From: Fredinandcohnia aciditolerans
GTDB lineage: Bacteria; Bacillota; Bacilli; Bacillales; Bacillaceae_L
NCBI GenBank assembly: GCA_003640645.1
Contig: QGHH01000006.1
Location: 1-64,000 of the forward strand
Reading direction: 5' to 3'
Length of the DNA: 64,000 nt
Positions 1-8,341 of this stretch are shown one piece after another. The translations under genes were made by a program, and so were the position numbers. The notes beneath the pieces were generated by a model. That model was not told the DNA's origin. It did no database searches and saw only the letters and a list, made by a program, of their open reading frames with translations. Every line of letters begins with the position of its first letter. The stretch's first letter is position 1.

Positions 1-2
1 TC

Positions 3-47
3 AAAGCCTGTGAAATTTTACTCATGGTAAAATTCCACAGGCTTTTT
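3..47. terminator. Intrinsic terminator hairpin at the window edge
   Basis: A long stem (AAAGCCTGTG pairing with CACAGGCTTT, extended by AATTTTAC/GTAAAATT, five-base loop) is followed on the + strand by TTTTTCATTT. It lies just after the stop of the minus-strand kinase gene. The T-tail on the minus strand is weak within the window, so it may mainly serve a + strand gene to the left. Confidence 0.7.
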
Positions 48-51
48 CATT

Positions 52-1269
52 TCAGAGGAGGGTTTTGTCCCAGCCTCCTTCAGCTATTAGCGGCAAGGTA
101 ATTTCAATGGTTGTGCCTTTGTTTTCCTCGCTATCGATTGTTAGTTGGCCGCCGTGCTCTTGAACAATCGTTTGGCAGATCATTAAACCAAGGCCTGTGC
201 CTTTTTCTTTAGTTGTGAAAAACGCCTTGCCGATTTTCTCCAATTTGTCCTTTGGGATCCCACAACCATCGTCAGCAAAGCGAAGTATCGCATTGTTCCC
301 TTTTGGATATAACGTAATATCGATAATTCCTCCATCATTGATTGCCTCGATACTATTTTTCAAAATATTAATAAAGACTTGCTTCAGTTTATTTTCTTCG
401 CAATTGATGAACGAATTTTTTATTTCATCATCATAGGCTATTTTGATTCGGATATTATGAAGAATTGCCTGTGTATCTAAGAGAAACACCACTTCATTCA
501 AAATCGTAGTGAGCTTTTGTTTCTTAAGCTTAAGTTTTTTAGGCTTTGCGAGTAATAGCATTTCATCAACAATAGTGTTAATCCGGTCTATTTCGGATAC
601 CATGATTTCGGAGTAACCGTTAATCATTTTTGAAGCTTTTTCATCTTGTAAAAGTTGCGCAAACCCTTTTAAGCTTGTAAGTGGATTTCGTATCTCGTGA
701 GCAATCCCTGCTGCCATTTCACCGATCATCGAAAGTTTATCCGTTTGCTGAAGTAGCTCTTGGCTCTTTTTCACTTCCGTAACGTCTCGGATGACAATAT
801 ACTGACAGCTATCCCCTTGGTAAGTTATCGGCATTATTTTTAACTCTACAAAAATTTCCCCTAATGCTGGATGGTCAATTGTTCCTTCCGTTATCTTTTT
901 AAATTTATGCCCTTTTTCTACCTTTCTCGTTGTCTGTTTGCCATCATATTGGATAAAATCATTCAGCGAATGTCCAATGACTGATTTATCGTCTGAAACA
1001 CAAATTAGAAATCTCCCCGTGTCATTCATATAGAAAATTTTCTCTTCGCGCATCAGAACAATGGCATATGGAGCATTTTCCACCAAAAAGCGGAACTCTC
1101 GATTTTTACGTGATTCAAAAATAGAAAATAGCGATGCAATTAATACGATCAGAAAGAGATACACTTCCCAACGATTCATAAAACCAACAAAAAAGAATTG
1201 ACCCAAGACCAAAATCACTGAACACAGAAATATCGCAAAATTTAATGCCTTCCATCTTCTCTTTCCCAT
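52..1269 (-). CDS. PAS-domain sensor histidine kinase (orphan, sporulation-kinase type)
   Basis: 405 residues. Two membrane helices lie at about residues 10-50, a PAS-like domain at 56-165, then a HisKA dimerisation domain with the phospho-acceptor His191 in HEIRNPLTSLKGF. A HATPase_c domain follows with an N-box (around KQVFINILKN), a G1 box (DDGCGIP) and a G2 box (GTGLGL). The HEIRNPL H-box is typical of kinases that feed the Spo0F/Spo0A phosphorelay in bacilli. No response regulator is adjacent, which fits an orphan phosphorelay kinase, but that role is inference. The ATG at 1269 has GGGGAG in front. A hairpin with a T-run precedes the gene in its leader. Confidence 0.9.
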   Translation of the reverse strand: MGKRRWKALNFAIFLCSVILVLGQFFFVGFMNRWEVYLFLIVLIASLFSIFESRKNREFRFLVENAPYAIVLMREEKIFYMNDTGRFLICVSDDKSVIGHSLNDFIQYDGKQTTRKVEKGHKFKKITEGTIDHPALGEIFVELKIMPITYQGDSCQYIVIRDVTEVKKSQELLQQTDKLSMIGEMAAGIAHEIRNPLTSLKGFAQLLQDEKASKMINGYSEIMVSEIDRINTIVDEMLLLAKPKKLKLKKQKLTTILNEVVFLLDTQAILHNIRIKIAYDDEIKNSFINCEENKLKQVFINILKNSIEAINDGGIIDITLYPKGNNAILRFADDGCGIPKDKLEKIGKAFFTTKEKGTGLGLMICQTIVQEHGGQLTIDSEENKGTTIEITLPLIAEGGWDKTLL

Positions 1270-1299
1270 TTTCTCCCCAACCTTTTCTCTATTTTTTAA

Positions 1300-1382
1300 A
1301 AAAAGAAAAAAGACCTAACCTCATAATAGAAGTTAGGCCATGACGAAGGCTTGTCCAAATAAGACATCCTCGCATTTACCAT
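1300..1382 (-). promoter_or_regulatory. Leader hairpin with T-run between MpsC-like gene and kinase (copy A)
   Basis: Read on the minus strand, TGGTAAATG begins just after the stop of the upstream DUF2294 gene. CATGGCCTAACTTCT follows, closes on GGTTAGGTC as a hairpin, and runs into TTTTTTC. It looks like a terminator or attenuator ahead of the kinase. The start motif and the hairpin's 5' arm recur at 2930-2998 ahead of the second DUF2294 gene. Confidence 0.55.
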
Positions 1383-1384
1383 GT

Positions 1385-2065
1385 TTATTTTAAAGTAAAA
1401 CAAATTAAGCTGTTATCATTTTTAAAGTTCCAGTCAACAAAAATATCAGTAACCGTTCGCTGAAAAACTTGATCAAATTTTCCATAGCGGTGCAGATAAG
1501 TTTTTTCAAGATCGTCCTTTGCAAAATGGAGCTCCTTTTTAAAGCCTTCCTCGATTAACGCTTTTTCAATAGGAACCAATATTCCTTCCCGCTTCACGAT
1601 AAATACATTCGGGGAAATTTGGAAACTAGATGTTTCCTCCGGTGTCTTTTCAACGAGTTCGCTAATCCTTGCGACTTCAGATTCAAGAAGTGAAAAATTA
1701 ATTTCTTCACTCTTTTTCATTGGTATTAATGGATTTTCCAATACTGCAATAATGACACCAGTGTTATTCGGAAAGTTCCAATCATGAAAAAATGTATTTA
1801 CTTCCGTTTCAAGGGTTACCTGAAATACACCTTTTAGTTCTGCTACAATACTTTTGATAATAACATCTCTTGCATGGTCCACTTGAATACGCTGATTCTC
1901 CTGTAAAAGGACCTCTTCCATTGGAGATATGAAACCACGGATTTGCAAAACTAAAAATTGGTCGGCTGTAGCCGCAAAACATGCCTCAGGTCCCCGTCCA
2001 AATTTATTACGAAGAAGTTTGCTTGTATAACTACTTATGTATTTTAATCCTTCCTGTAAATCCAT
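1385..2065 (-). CDS. DUF2294 / MpsC-like protein, two-repeat form
   Basis: 226 residues, soluble, no signal peptide. The protein is an internal duplication: each half ends in a W-N-F segment (DWNFPNNTGV near residue 110, DWNFKNDNSL near the C-terminus). The first half carries the KFGRGPEACF signature of DUF2294, a family also named after MpsC of Na+-translocating membrane-potential systems. Its molecular role is not established. A paralogue lies immediately upstream (2206-2880), and a sensor kinase downstream on the same strand. The start at 2065 has AAAGGTGGG in front and aligns with the paralogue's start. Confidence 0.75.
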   Translation of the reverse strand: MDLQEGLKYISSYTSKLLRNKFGRGPEACFAATADQFLVLQIRGFISPMEEVLLQENQRIQVDHARDVIIKSIVAELKGVFQVTLETEVNTFFHDWNFPNNTGVIIAVLENPLIPMKKSEEINFSLLESEVARISELVEKTPEETSSFQISPNVFIVKREGILVPIEKALIEEGFKKELHFAKDDLEKTYLHRYGKFDQVFQRTVTDIFVDWNFKNDNSLICFTLK

Positions 2066-2205
2066 GTGATTCCCACCTTTAGGGAATTCACTACAATAAC
2101 CAATGACCTTATATTCATTAGCCTATATTATTGTAGCATCGTTTCCCTTGCTTTTCCACATACACGTTTAGTTTGCCTTTTTCGGTAGGGATTATTAGGA
2201 AATTC

Positions 2206-2880
2206 TTACTTACAATAAAAAACTTTATAGCTTACATCTTTGTCATAATTCCAAATCATAAAAATATCATCTATTTCTTTTTTTGTAATCTTGCTGAATC
2301 TCTTTATATTTGCATTGTAGTTTTTTCGAACTCGATTTTCTCTTTCTGAGAGAATATGCATACCTTTTTCAATTAACAACCTTTCAATTGGCAGTAAATA
2401 TCCCGCAAATCTAATAATATAAATTGTTGAACCGATTTTTGTGAACTCAAGCTCTTTTGGCTGATATTGATAAAATTCACTTTGTCTGCTGATCTCGTTT
2501 CGTAGCAACTTAAATTCAAGCGAATTTTCCGAAGGTATCCTCTCTTCTTGAACCACTTCCACCAGAAGCACACCCGTGTTTTTTTGGAAGTTCCAGTCTT
2601 GATACAATTGGTTGATTTTTATATGCAATAGCTCCTCTAACGTTTCCTGTATAGGAACAAATAGGTCTTCCATAATATTTTTTCGGATCCTCTCGGCGGT
2701 TTCAATATCCTCCTTCTCAACGAGCTCATATTCAATTTTTGTCATGAATCTTTTTATGTGAACCACAATGTATTGTTCCGAAATCGACGTAAAGCAAGTT
2801 TCGGGTCCTTTACCAAACTTTGATTTTATTTGTTTGCTCACATAGCTGCTGATTTGTGTTAATTCTTCCTGTTTTGTCAT
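2206..2880 (-). CDS. DUF2294 / MpsC-like protein, paralogue
   Basis: 224 residues from the ATG at 2880. This start is chosen because MTKQEELTQISSYVSK aligns with the start of the neighbouring paralogue and AGGAG precedes it. The open frame extends upstream to a TTG at 2922, but an AGGAGG ribosome site lies inside that extension, so an ATG at 2895 is the other option. It has the KFGKGPETCF signature and two W-N-[FY] segments (DWNFQKNTGV, IWNYDKDVSY). The function is unknown. The tandem pair plus kinase may be one functional group (inference). Confidence 0.72.
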   Translation of the reverse strand: MTKQEELTQISSYVSKQIKSKFGKGPETCFTSISEQYIVVHIKRFMTKIEYELVEKEDIETAERIRKNIMEDLFVPIQETLEELLHIKINQLYQDWNFQKNTGVLLVEVVQEERIPSENSLEFKLLRNEISRQSEFYQYQPKELEFTKIGSTIYIIRFAGYLLPIERLLIEKGMHILSERENRVRKNYNANIKRFSKITKKEIDDIFMIWNYDKDVSYKVFYCK

Positions 2881-2929
2881 GTAACTCCTAAACATCCGAT
2901 CTATTATCCTCCTAAAAAGCAATAAAAAA

Positions 2930-2998
2930 TGGCCTAACTTCTACACAAACAGAAGCTAGGCCATGGTTAGACTTAATCGTATTCTACCATTTACCAAT
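2930..2998 (-). promoter_or_regulatory. Leader hairpin upstream of MpsC-like paralogue (copy B)
   Basis: On the minus strand TGGTAAATG is followed about 30 nt later by CATGGCCTAGCTTCT, which pairs with AGAAGTTAGGCC and ends in ATTTTTTATT. The 12-bp stem has one G-U pair. It shares its opening motif and 5' hairpin arm with the element at 1300-1382, so this is a recurrent leader structure rather than a chance terminator. Confidence 0.5.
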
Positions 2999-3127
2999 CT
3001 TTTCAGAAAACATTTTCTTTTATTAAGATGATATGATCTTTTAAGATAAAAAAATGTGACTAATGACTGCTAGACATTAATCATGCTCATTGTATCACAA
3101 GGTTATTATAAAGACAAACAAAACAAC

Positions 3128-4456
3128 CTATTGCGCGGTGTGTAGAAATTTGATTGAAAACACTGAGACACCGATTTTCCTACAGATTGTTACGTAATGC
3201 AGAATTGCAAGTAAAACAGCGCCCATATTCATACCAATGATGATTCCTTCCATTTGGAGTGTTTGAAGGGAGCCCAAGGCAAACATAATCCCAAATGATA
3301 CGACAGTTGACCATACATTATGGATAAACGCATCCTTTACCAACCCTAGCCCAATTAAATAAGCTTGCATCGGGATTAAGAAGAAGTGGAATAAGAAATA
3401 TGGCCATAACATTTGCAAATACACGGTTGCTGCTGATGATTCAAAGAATATATGTGTCAGTGGTTCTGCGAAATAGTAAAAAATCACACAGGCTGGGACC
3501 CCGTACAAAAAGGTCATTCTCATCACCTGTTTTAGCAGGTTTTGCAACATAGACATATCTCTCTTTGCGTATGCCTCAGATACAGTTGGTATTAACACAA
3601 TCAACAATGAGTGCGCAATAAACGCTGGGAAAAAGCCAATTGTTAACGCTACCCCAGTCATCAACCCAAAATGCTCAGTTGCGACTGCTGCGGGCATGCC
3701 TGCTTTTAGAAGAGCGGCTTTGATCAAAAATGGCTGAACAGCATGTGAAATAGCATGGAAAATCCGCATTCCAGTTGTCGGCAAGGAAACAGCAAGCAGG
3801 TTTTTACGTACAGCTTTTCCACTTAGTGATGATGTCGGCCGGTGACCTAATCTGCGATATTGAATAAGGTACTCATAACCTAAATAACCAAAAACGATTA
3901 AATCACTTGCAACAAGTGTACACAAAGCGATAAGGATTGAAGTATGAATCTCAAATTCAAGTAATTGATAAATAAACACTAACAAGATTAACTGGACTGC
4001 TTTACGAAGGAAATTCGCAAATGCAATTCGCCCCATCGATTGAATGCCCATAAAATATCCTCTGGCAATCGAGAGAAATGAAACGATAGGAATAAACAAG
4101 ATAACTAGCCATCTAACAAATGGATGGTAATCATCAAAAACGGGGATGACCGGTAGAATCACAAATGCGAGTGAAATAATAATTGCTGTAAAAACAGTTG
4201 TTAAAACAGTGGCATGCTTTAGCATGCTCTTGTGATACCTGTCCTCTTTTTCGGCAATAAATTTCGAAATGGAAATAGGTAGCTCCAGACTTGCCAAAAT
4301 GACAACCAAAAAGATGGAAGGCAAAATGGTCATATATAATCCCATTCCGTGCCCACCAAGCTCTTTTGCCAGAACGAGATTGATTAAGAACTCAACACAC
4401 TCACCAATAAATGCTGCAATAATCAGTAACAATGTCCCTTTAAAGAAAGTCTTCAT
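3128..4456 (-). CDS. SpoVB/MOP-superfamily lipid flippase-like protein
   Basis: 442 residues, almost entirely hydrophobic, with about 12 predicted membrane helices. The N-terminus (GTLLLIIAAFIGECVEFLIN) and the central helix pattern fit the polysaccharide-biosynthesis/SpoVB branch of the MOP exporter superfamily. Members flip undecaprenyl-linked precursors during cell-wall, cortex or polysaccharide synthesis. It is shorter than typical SpoVB (about 518 residues), so a paralogue is more likely than the true sporulation gene. No sugar-transferase genes are adjacent, so the substrate is unknown. The start ATG at 4456 follows AAGGGG. Confidence 0.8.
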   Translation of the reverse strand: MKTFFKGTLLLIIAAFIGECVEFLINLVLAKELGGHGMGLYMTILPSIFLVVILASLELPISISKFIAEKEDRYHKSMLKHATVLTTVFTAIIISLAFVILPVIPVFDDYHPFVRWLVILFIPIVSFLSIARGYFMGIQSMGRIAFANFLRKAVQLILLVFIYQLLEFEIHTSILIALCTLVASDLIVFGYLGYEYLIQYRRLGHRPTSSLSGKAVRKNLLAVSLPTTGMRIFHAISHAVQPFLIKAALLKAGMPAAVATEHFGLMTGVALTIGFFPAFIAHSLLIVLIPTVSEAYAKRDMSMLQNLLKQVMRMTFLYGVPACVIFYYFAEPLTHIFFESSAATVYLQMLWPYFLFHFFLIPMQAYLIGLGLVKDAFIHNVWSTVVSFGIMFALGSLQTLQMEGIIIGMNMGAVLLAILHYVTICRKIGVSVFSIKFLHTAQ

Positions 4457-4494
4457 CCTGTAGCCCCTTACCTTTTTTTATCAGTACTAAGGAA

Positions 4495-4761
4495 GTTCAA
4501 ATAGTCGACCAAAAATGACACATCGAATTTCTGCATACGTCGCTCCGAAGATTATGGTGAATAACCAGGTTATGCGCTTGCGTCAACTAGTTTATTCCTC
4601 AGCGCAAGGCTGCTAGGAACATGACTCAAGTAGTTGCCTCGCTTCTGGTACTCAAAATTGCGCCGCCTTGAAATTTCGACGCACAGAACGTGCTAGTGTC
4701 GACAAGACATGAGGCCGTGGCGTTTTTGTCGACGCGGTGCCTTTCAACCTCCTTTTTGAAC
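4495..4761 (+). repeat. MITE-like dispersed element, long copy
   Basis: 267 bp bounded by imperfect 10-bp terminal inverted repeats (GTTCAAATAG and CTTTTTGAAC). The left end (CCAAAAATGACACATCGAAT) and the internal GCGCCGCCTTGAAATT also occur, in the opposite genomic orientation, in a 143-bp copy at 43445-43587. This copy carries about 120 bp more internal sequence. It encodes no protein. Both copies point toward the next downstream gene. Confidence 0.75.
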
Positions 4762-4844
4762 ACAATTTATATATAGATATGAGACAAGTCCGCGGATTAT
4801 TTAACGAAAAGAAAATTTTTACTGTTCTACTAATAAAGTACCCT

Positions 4845-4873
4845 TTCCAACCGCTTGATTTCTCGTTTATAAT
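4845..4873 (+). promoter_or_regulatory. Sigma-A-like promoter for the ABC-F gene
   Basis: TTCCAA and TATAAT are separated by 17 bp. Transcription from here would give a leader of roughly 290 nt before the ABC-F start, containing the repeat at 4971-5130. The -10 box is perfect and the -35 box is weak. Confidence 0.45.
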
Positions 4874-4970
4874 CGTAATAGTGTTTATCTTTATTTAGAG
4901 TAGTCCCTATGCATATTAGATGAATGACATAGAGAGTGCTTATTTTAGTCAAGATAAAAATCCACAGCTA

Positions 4971-5130
4971 AATAAAGTTAATGCCTCCGGCGGATGCCAC
5001 GATTTTTTAATGGAAGCTTTTCAGCAGTAAGAACAAAGACTAAATACGCCACTTCTTGTGGCAACGTCTTTATGATCCACATCCTGTGGGCCTAAAAATC
5101 GGGCGCAAATACGCTAAGGCGTATTTGATT
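4971..5130 (+). repeat. Dispersed leader repeat, copy 1 (upstream of ABC-F)
   Basis: It begins AATAAAGTTAATGCCTCC and ends GGGCGCAAATACGC-TAAG-GCGTATTTGATT, the last part forming a hairpin with a T-rich tail. The same two ends occur on the minus strand at 45855-45956, just upstream of dapL. The middle differs in length (160 versus 102 bp). Confidence 0.75.
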
Positions 5131-5167
5131 TTATAGAATACAAAACTTATGAAAAAGGTGTAAATAG

Positions 5168-6724
5168 ATGAGTATATTATCAGTTTCAAATGTGAGCCAT
5201 GGTTTTGGTGATCGTGCAATTTTTAATGATGTTTCATTTCGTTTGTTAAAAGGTGAACATATCGGGTTGATTGGAGCTAATGGTGAAGGTAAATCAACAT
5301 TTATGAATATTATCACTGGTAAAATTGAGCCTGATGCAGGAAAAATTGAATGGTCAAAAAATGTTCGCGTTGGCTATCTTGACCAGCATACGGTGCTCGA
5401 AAAAGGAATGACCATCCGCGATGTATTAAATAATGCCTTCAAATATCTATTTGATATGGAAGCTGAAATGAATGAGATTTACGGAAAAATGGGCGACGCA
5501 ACCCCTGAAGAACTTGAAAAAATGCTTGAGGACGTAGGAACTATCCAGGACACCCTTACAAACAATGACTTCTATGTTATTGATGCGAAGGTAGATGAAA
5601 TCGCTCGTGGACTGGGTTTAGAGGATATCGGTCTTGAGCGTGATGTTCAAGATTTAAGTGGTGGTCAGCGTACAAAGGTATTGCTTGCGAAGCTTTTACT
5701 TGAAAAACCAGATATTTTATTACTCGATGAGCCTACCAACTATTTGGATGAGCAGCACATTATCTGGCTTAGACGTTATCTTCAAGAATATGAAAATGCA
5801 TTTATCCTGATTTCGCATGATATTTCATTTTTAAATAGTGTAATTAATCTCATTTATCATATGGAAAATCAAGAGCTTAATCGCTATGTTGGAGATTATG
5901 ATAACTTCCAGAAAGTCTATGAAGTGAAAAAACAACAGCTTGAGGCTGCCTACAAAAAGCAGCAGCAAGAAATTTCTGAGCTAAAAGACTTTGTTGCTCG
6001 AAACAAGGCGCGTGTATCTACACGAAATATGGCAATGTCACGCCAAAAGAAACTTGATAAGATGGAAGTCATTGAGCTTGCGAAGGAAAAGCCGAAGCCA
6101 GAATTCCATTTTAGAACAGGTAAAACGTCAAGCAAGCTTATTTTTGAAACGAAGGATCTTGTGATTGGATATGATGATCCACTTTCAAAACCGCTTAATC
6201 TGCGCATGGAAAGAGGTCAAAAGATTGCGTTGGTTGGAGCGAACGGGATTGGAAAAACAACTCTATTACGAAGCATCCTTGGAATGAACAAACCGCTATC
6301 TGGAACAGTTGAGCTAGGAGAGAACCAAGAAATCGGTTATTTTGAACAAGAAATTAAAGAAGCAAACTATAATACTTGTATTGAAGAAATTTGGAGTGAA
6401 TTCCCTTCCTTCAACCAGTATGAAGTTCGTGCAGCACTTGCAAAGTGTGGCTTAACTACAAAGCATATCGAGAGCAAAGTTGAAGTATTAAGTGGTGGGG
6501 AAAAAGCAAAAGTACGACTCTGTAAATTAATTAATAGAGATACAAACATCCTCCTTCTTGACGAGCCAACAAACCATCTTGATGTTGACGCAAAAGATGA
6601 ACTTAAGCGTGCCCTAAAAGAATATAAAGGAAGCATCCTCCTTATTTGCCACGAACCTGAATTTTATCATGATGTTGTGACAGATGTATGGAATGTTGAA
6701 TCTTGGACAACAAAAGTTTTCTAG
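5168..6724 (+). CDS. ABC-F family ATP-binding protein (YfmM-like)
   Basis: 518 residues with two ABC ATPase domains and no membrane segment. Walker A motifs are GANGEGKST (near residue 40) and GANGIGKTT (near 360). Signature motifs are LSGGQ and LSGGE, and both Walker B segments read LLLDEPTN. A linker rich in Lys/Gln/Glu at about 255-310 is the P-site tRNA interaction motif region. ABC-F proteins act on ribosomes in translation control or antibiotic resistance. The length equals that of B. subtilis YfmM, a housekeeping-type member. The ATG follows AAAAAGGTG. A long leader precedes it, and a strong terminator follows. Confidence 0.9.
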   Translation: MSILSVSNVSHGFGDRAIFNDVSFRLLKGEHIGLIGANGEGKSTFMNIITGKIEPDAGKIEWSKNVRVGYLDQHTVLEKGMTIRDVLNNAFKYLFDMEAEMNEIYGKMGDATPEELEKMLEDVGTIQDTLTNNDFYVIDAKVDEIARGLGLEDIGLERDVQDLSGGQRTKVLLAKLLLEKPDILLLDEPTNYLDEQHIIWLRRYLQEYENAFILISHDISFLNSVINLIYHMENQELNRYVGDYDNFQKVYEVKKQQLEAAYKKQQQEISELKDFVARNKARVSTRNMAMSRQKKLDKMEVIELAKEKPKPEFHFRTGKTSSKLIFETKDLVIGYDDPLSKPLNLRMERGQKIALVGANGIGKTTLLRSILGMNKPLSGTVELGENQEIGYFEQEIKEANYNTCIEEIWSEFPSFNQYEVRAALAKCGLTTKHIESKVEVLSGGEKAKVRLCKLINRDTNILLLDEPTNHLDVDAKDELKRALKEYKGSILLICHEPEFYHDVVTDVWNVESWTTKVF

Positions 6725-6760
6725 GATTATATGTTATAGACCACAAGTTAATAGAACACC

Positions 6761-6799
6761 AAAAAGCAGCCCATCTAATTGAAACGGGCTGCTTTTTTA
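6761..6799 (+). terminator. Intrinsic terminator after the ABC-F gene
   Basis: AAAAAGCAGCCC pairs with GGGCTGCTTTTTT around a 13-base loop, a 12-bp stem with a T-run. Confidence 0.92.
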
Positions 6800-6858
6800 G
6801 GCTGTGGACGTAAGAATTTTTCAAATCAAAAAAAGTTGCAAAATGAAAATAAAAATAG

Positions 6859-6887
6859 TTGCAAATCGCAAATATATAGTATATAAA
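6859..6887 (+). promoter_or_regulatory. Promoter of the marR-permease cassette with overlapping operator
   Basis: TTGCAA at 6859-6864 and TATAAA at 6882-6887 are separated by exactly 17 bp. The -35 box lies inside an inverted repeat TTGC-AAATC-GCAA (6859-6871). The same 4-5-4 palindrome recurs at 7386-7398 before the permease, and a further AGTTGCAAAA half-site lies at 6835. A regulator bound here would block RNA polymerase, which fits autorepression by the adjacent MarR-type protein (inference). Confidence 0.6.
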
Positions 6888-6906
6888 TAAATCAGAGGTG
6901 AAAATA

Positions 6907-7362
6907 ATGGAAAATACGAACTTAAGAAGCTTATTTCAAATGATTGTAAGACGATTTGGTTTCCTAAATGAACAATGCTGTGAAAACTGCTGTGGAGAAG
7001 AAATTAGCCTTTTACAAAGTCATATTTTATACGAAATAAAAAGACAGAATGATCCTTCAATGCAAGAAGTTGCTGGTGCTTTAGGTATCGATATAACAAC
7101 ATTTAGCCGACAAATAAAAACACTTGTAGACAAAGAACTGGTTAAGAAAACGCCTCATCCAGATGATAACAGAGTCAACATCCTTTCCCTTACAAAAAAA
7201 GGTAAAACAATGGAGATTAATATCGACGAAGAAATGAATCATTATCTAAGTCAAATCCTATCTCATCTAAGCGAATATGAGCGAGAGTCAGTGATAAGAT
7301 CTGTGAAATTACTAAATGATGCTATGAAGAAATCAGAACGCTATTGTTGTCCTCCTAATTAG
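6907..7362 (+). CDS. MarR-family transcriptional regulator with cysteine pairs
   Basis: 151 residues from the ATG at 6907, which is 6-7 nt after AGGTG; a GTG nine bases earlier is less well placed. The central winged helix fits MarR (MQEVAGALGIDITTFSRQIKTL, then a wing around KTPHPDDNRVNILSLTKKG). Unusually, the N-terminal helix holds CCENCCGEE and the C-terminus ends CCPPN, giving three Cys pairs that could bind a thiophilic metal or metalloid or respond to oxidation. It lies upstream of a permease and a CC-rich small protein, and similar palindromes precede both this gene and the permease. It is probably the sensor and repressor of the cassette. Confidence 0.85.
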   Translation: MENTNLRSLFQMIVRRFGFLNEQCCENCCGEEISLLQSHILYEIKRQNDPSMQEVAGALGIDITTFSRQIKTLVDKELVKKTPHPDDNRVNILSLTKKGKTMEINIDEEMNHYLSQILSHLSEYERESVIRSVKLLNDAMKKSERYCCPPN

Positions 7363-7383
7363 GAGGATACTATTCGAATCAAC

Positions 7384-7400
7384 ACTTGCATTTTGCAAGT
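7384..7400 (+). promoter_or_regulatory. Palindromic operator before the permease gene
   Basis: ACTTGCA-TTT-TGCAAGT is a perfect 7-bp inverted repeat between marR and the permease. Its core TTGC-N5-GCAA has the same geometry as the palindrome overlapping the cassette promoter at 6859. Confidence 0.55.
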
Positions 7401-7418
7401 ATAAAAGGAGTGATTCTA

Positions 7419-8285
7419 ATGTGGAAAGACGTATTTTTTGACTTTTTATCAATTGCTCTTGAATTAACCGTGCTATTTTTTCTTATATCATTAGTCATTA
7501 GCATGCTTCAAGGATTAATTCCATACGAGAAACTTGAGAAGTACTTATTTCATTCTAATAAAGTGGTAGGAGCAACTGTCGCTATACTATTAGCATTTAT
7601 AACACCATTTTGTTCCTGTTCGACCATCCCTATTGTTGTTGGAATGCTTCAAAAAAAGATGAGATTCGGCTTTGTAATGGTGTTCCTGTTCGCATCGCCT
7701 GTTCTTGATCCAACGATACTTACTTTAATGGGTGCGCTATTAGGTTGGAAAGTGGCTGTTTTATATACGGTACTTACAACTTTTTTTTCGATTATTATCG
7801 GTTTCACACTTGAAGCACTTGGATTCGAAAGTGCTGTTAAAAACGTTATAGTCAAAGGCTTAGACGAAGCAGTCACAAAGTTCAATATGAAAAAAGCTTG
7901 GGCAGAGACGTTATCCCTTATGAAAACTGTTTACCCCTATCTCATTGTCGGTGCTTTAATTGGATCTTTCATTCACGGTGCAGTTCCTACTGGTTTTATT
8001 ACTATGTATTTTGGTGGAAATGATTGGTGGTTAATTCCTGTTGCAGCGATCATTGGGATTCCACTCTATATAAGGCTATCCACCATGATTCCAATCGCTC
8101 AAATTATGGTTGCCAAGGGAATGGCTCTAGGTCCTGTGATGGCAATTATGATCAGTTCAACTGGTGCAAGTTTACCAGAAATTGCTTTATTAAATTCCAT
8201 TTTTCATAAACGATTAGTTATCGCCTTTTTACTCTCGGTTTTTTCAATGTCTACCTTGTCTGGTACTTTGTTCTACTTTATATAA
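7419..8285 (+). CDS. DUF318/ArsP-type permease
   Basis: 288 residues from the ATG at 7419, preceded by AAAAGGAG; the frame stays open further upstream but no ribosome site lies there. About eight membrane helices are predicted. The diagnostic TPFCSCSTIP motif near residue 60 has the paired Cys of the DUF318 permease family (PF03773), which includes the trivalent organoarsenical exporter ArsP. A second conserved stretch is ISSTGASLPE near residue 250. It is cotranscribed with a Cys-rich MarR regulator and a CC-rich small protein. Efflux of an arsenical or another thiophilic compound is a reasonable inference; the true substrate is unknown. Confidence 0.82.
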   Translation: MWKDVFFDFLSIALELTVLFFLISLVISMLQGLIPYEKLEKYLFHSNKVVGATVAILLAFITPFCSCSTIPIVVGMLQKKMRFGFVMVFLFASPVLDPTILTLMGALLGWKVAVLYTVLTTFFSIIIGFTLEALGFESAVKNVIVKGLDEAVTKFNMKKAWAETLSLMKTVYPYLIVGALIGSFIHGAVPTGFITMYFGGNDWWLIPVAAIIGIPLYIRLSTMIPIAQIMVAKGMALGPVMAIMISSTGASLPEIALLNSIFHKRLVIAFLLSVFSMSTLSGTLFYFI

Positions 8286-8341
8286 GGTATTAATCTTTAA
8301 AAAGATTGATATAAATATTATTCCATTAGGAGGAGATTATT

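Larger units (their letters stand above)
4457..5167. other. 710-bp gene-free stretch holding two dispersed repeats and the ABC-F promoter
   Basis: No convincing ORF. In order it contains a MITE-like element (4495-4761), a sigma-A-like promoter (4845-4873), and a copy of a second leader repeat (4971-5130) that ends 37 nt before the ABC-F start. Small hairpins such as GCCACTTCTTGTGGC lie within the leader. Confidence 0.7.

Noticed and set aside
4874-5167. Antibiotic-responsive leader peptide or T-box before the ABC-F gene
   Set aside because: No leader ORF with its own ribosome site and no T-box core is seen. The leader is mostly a dispersed repeat.
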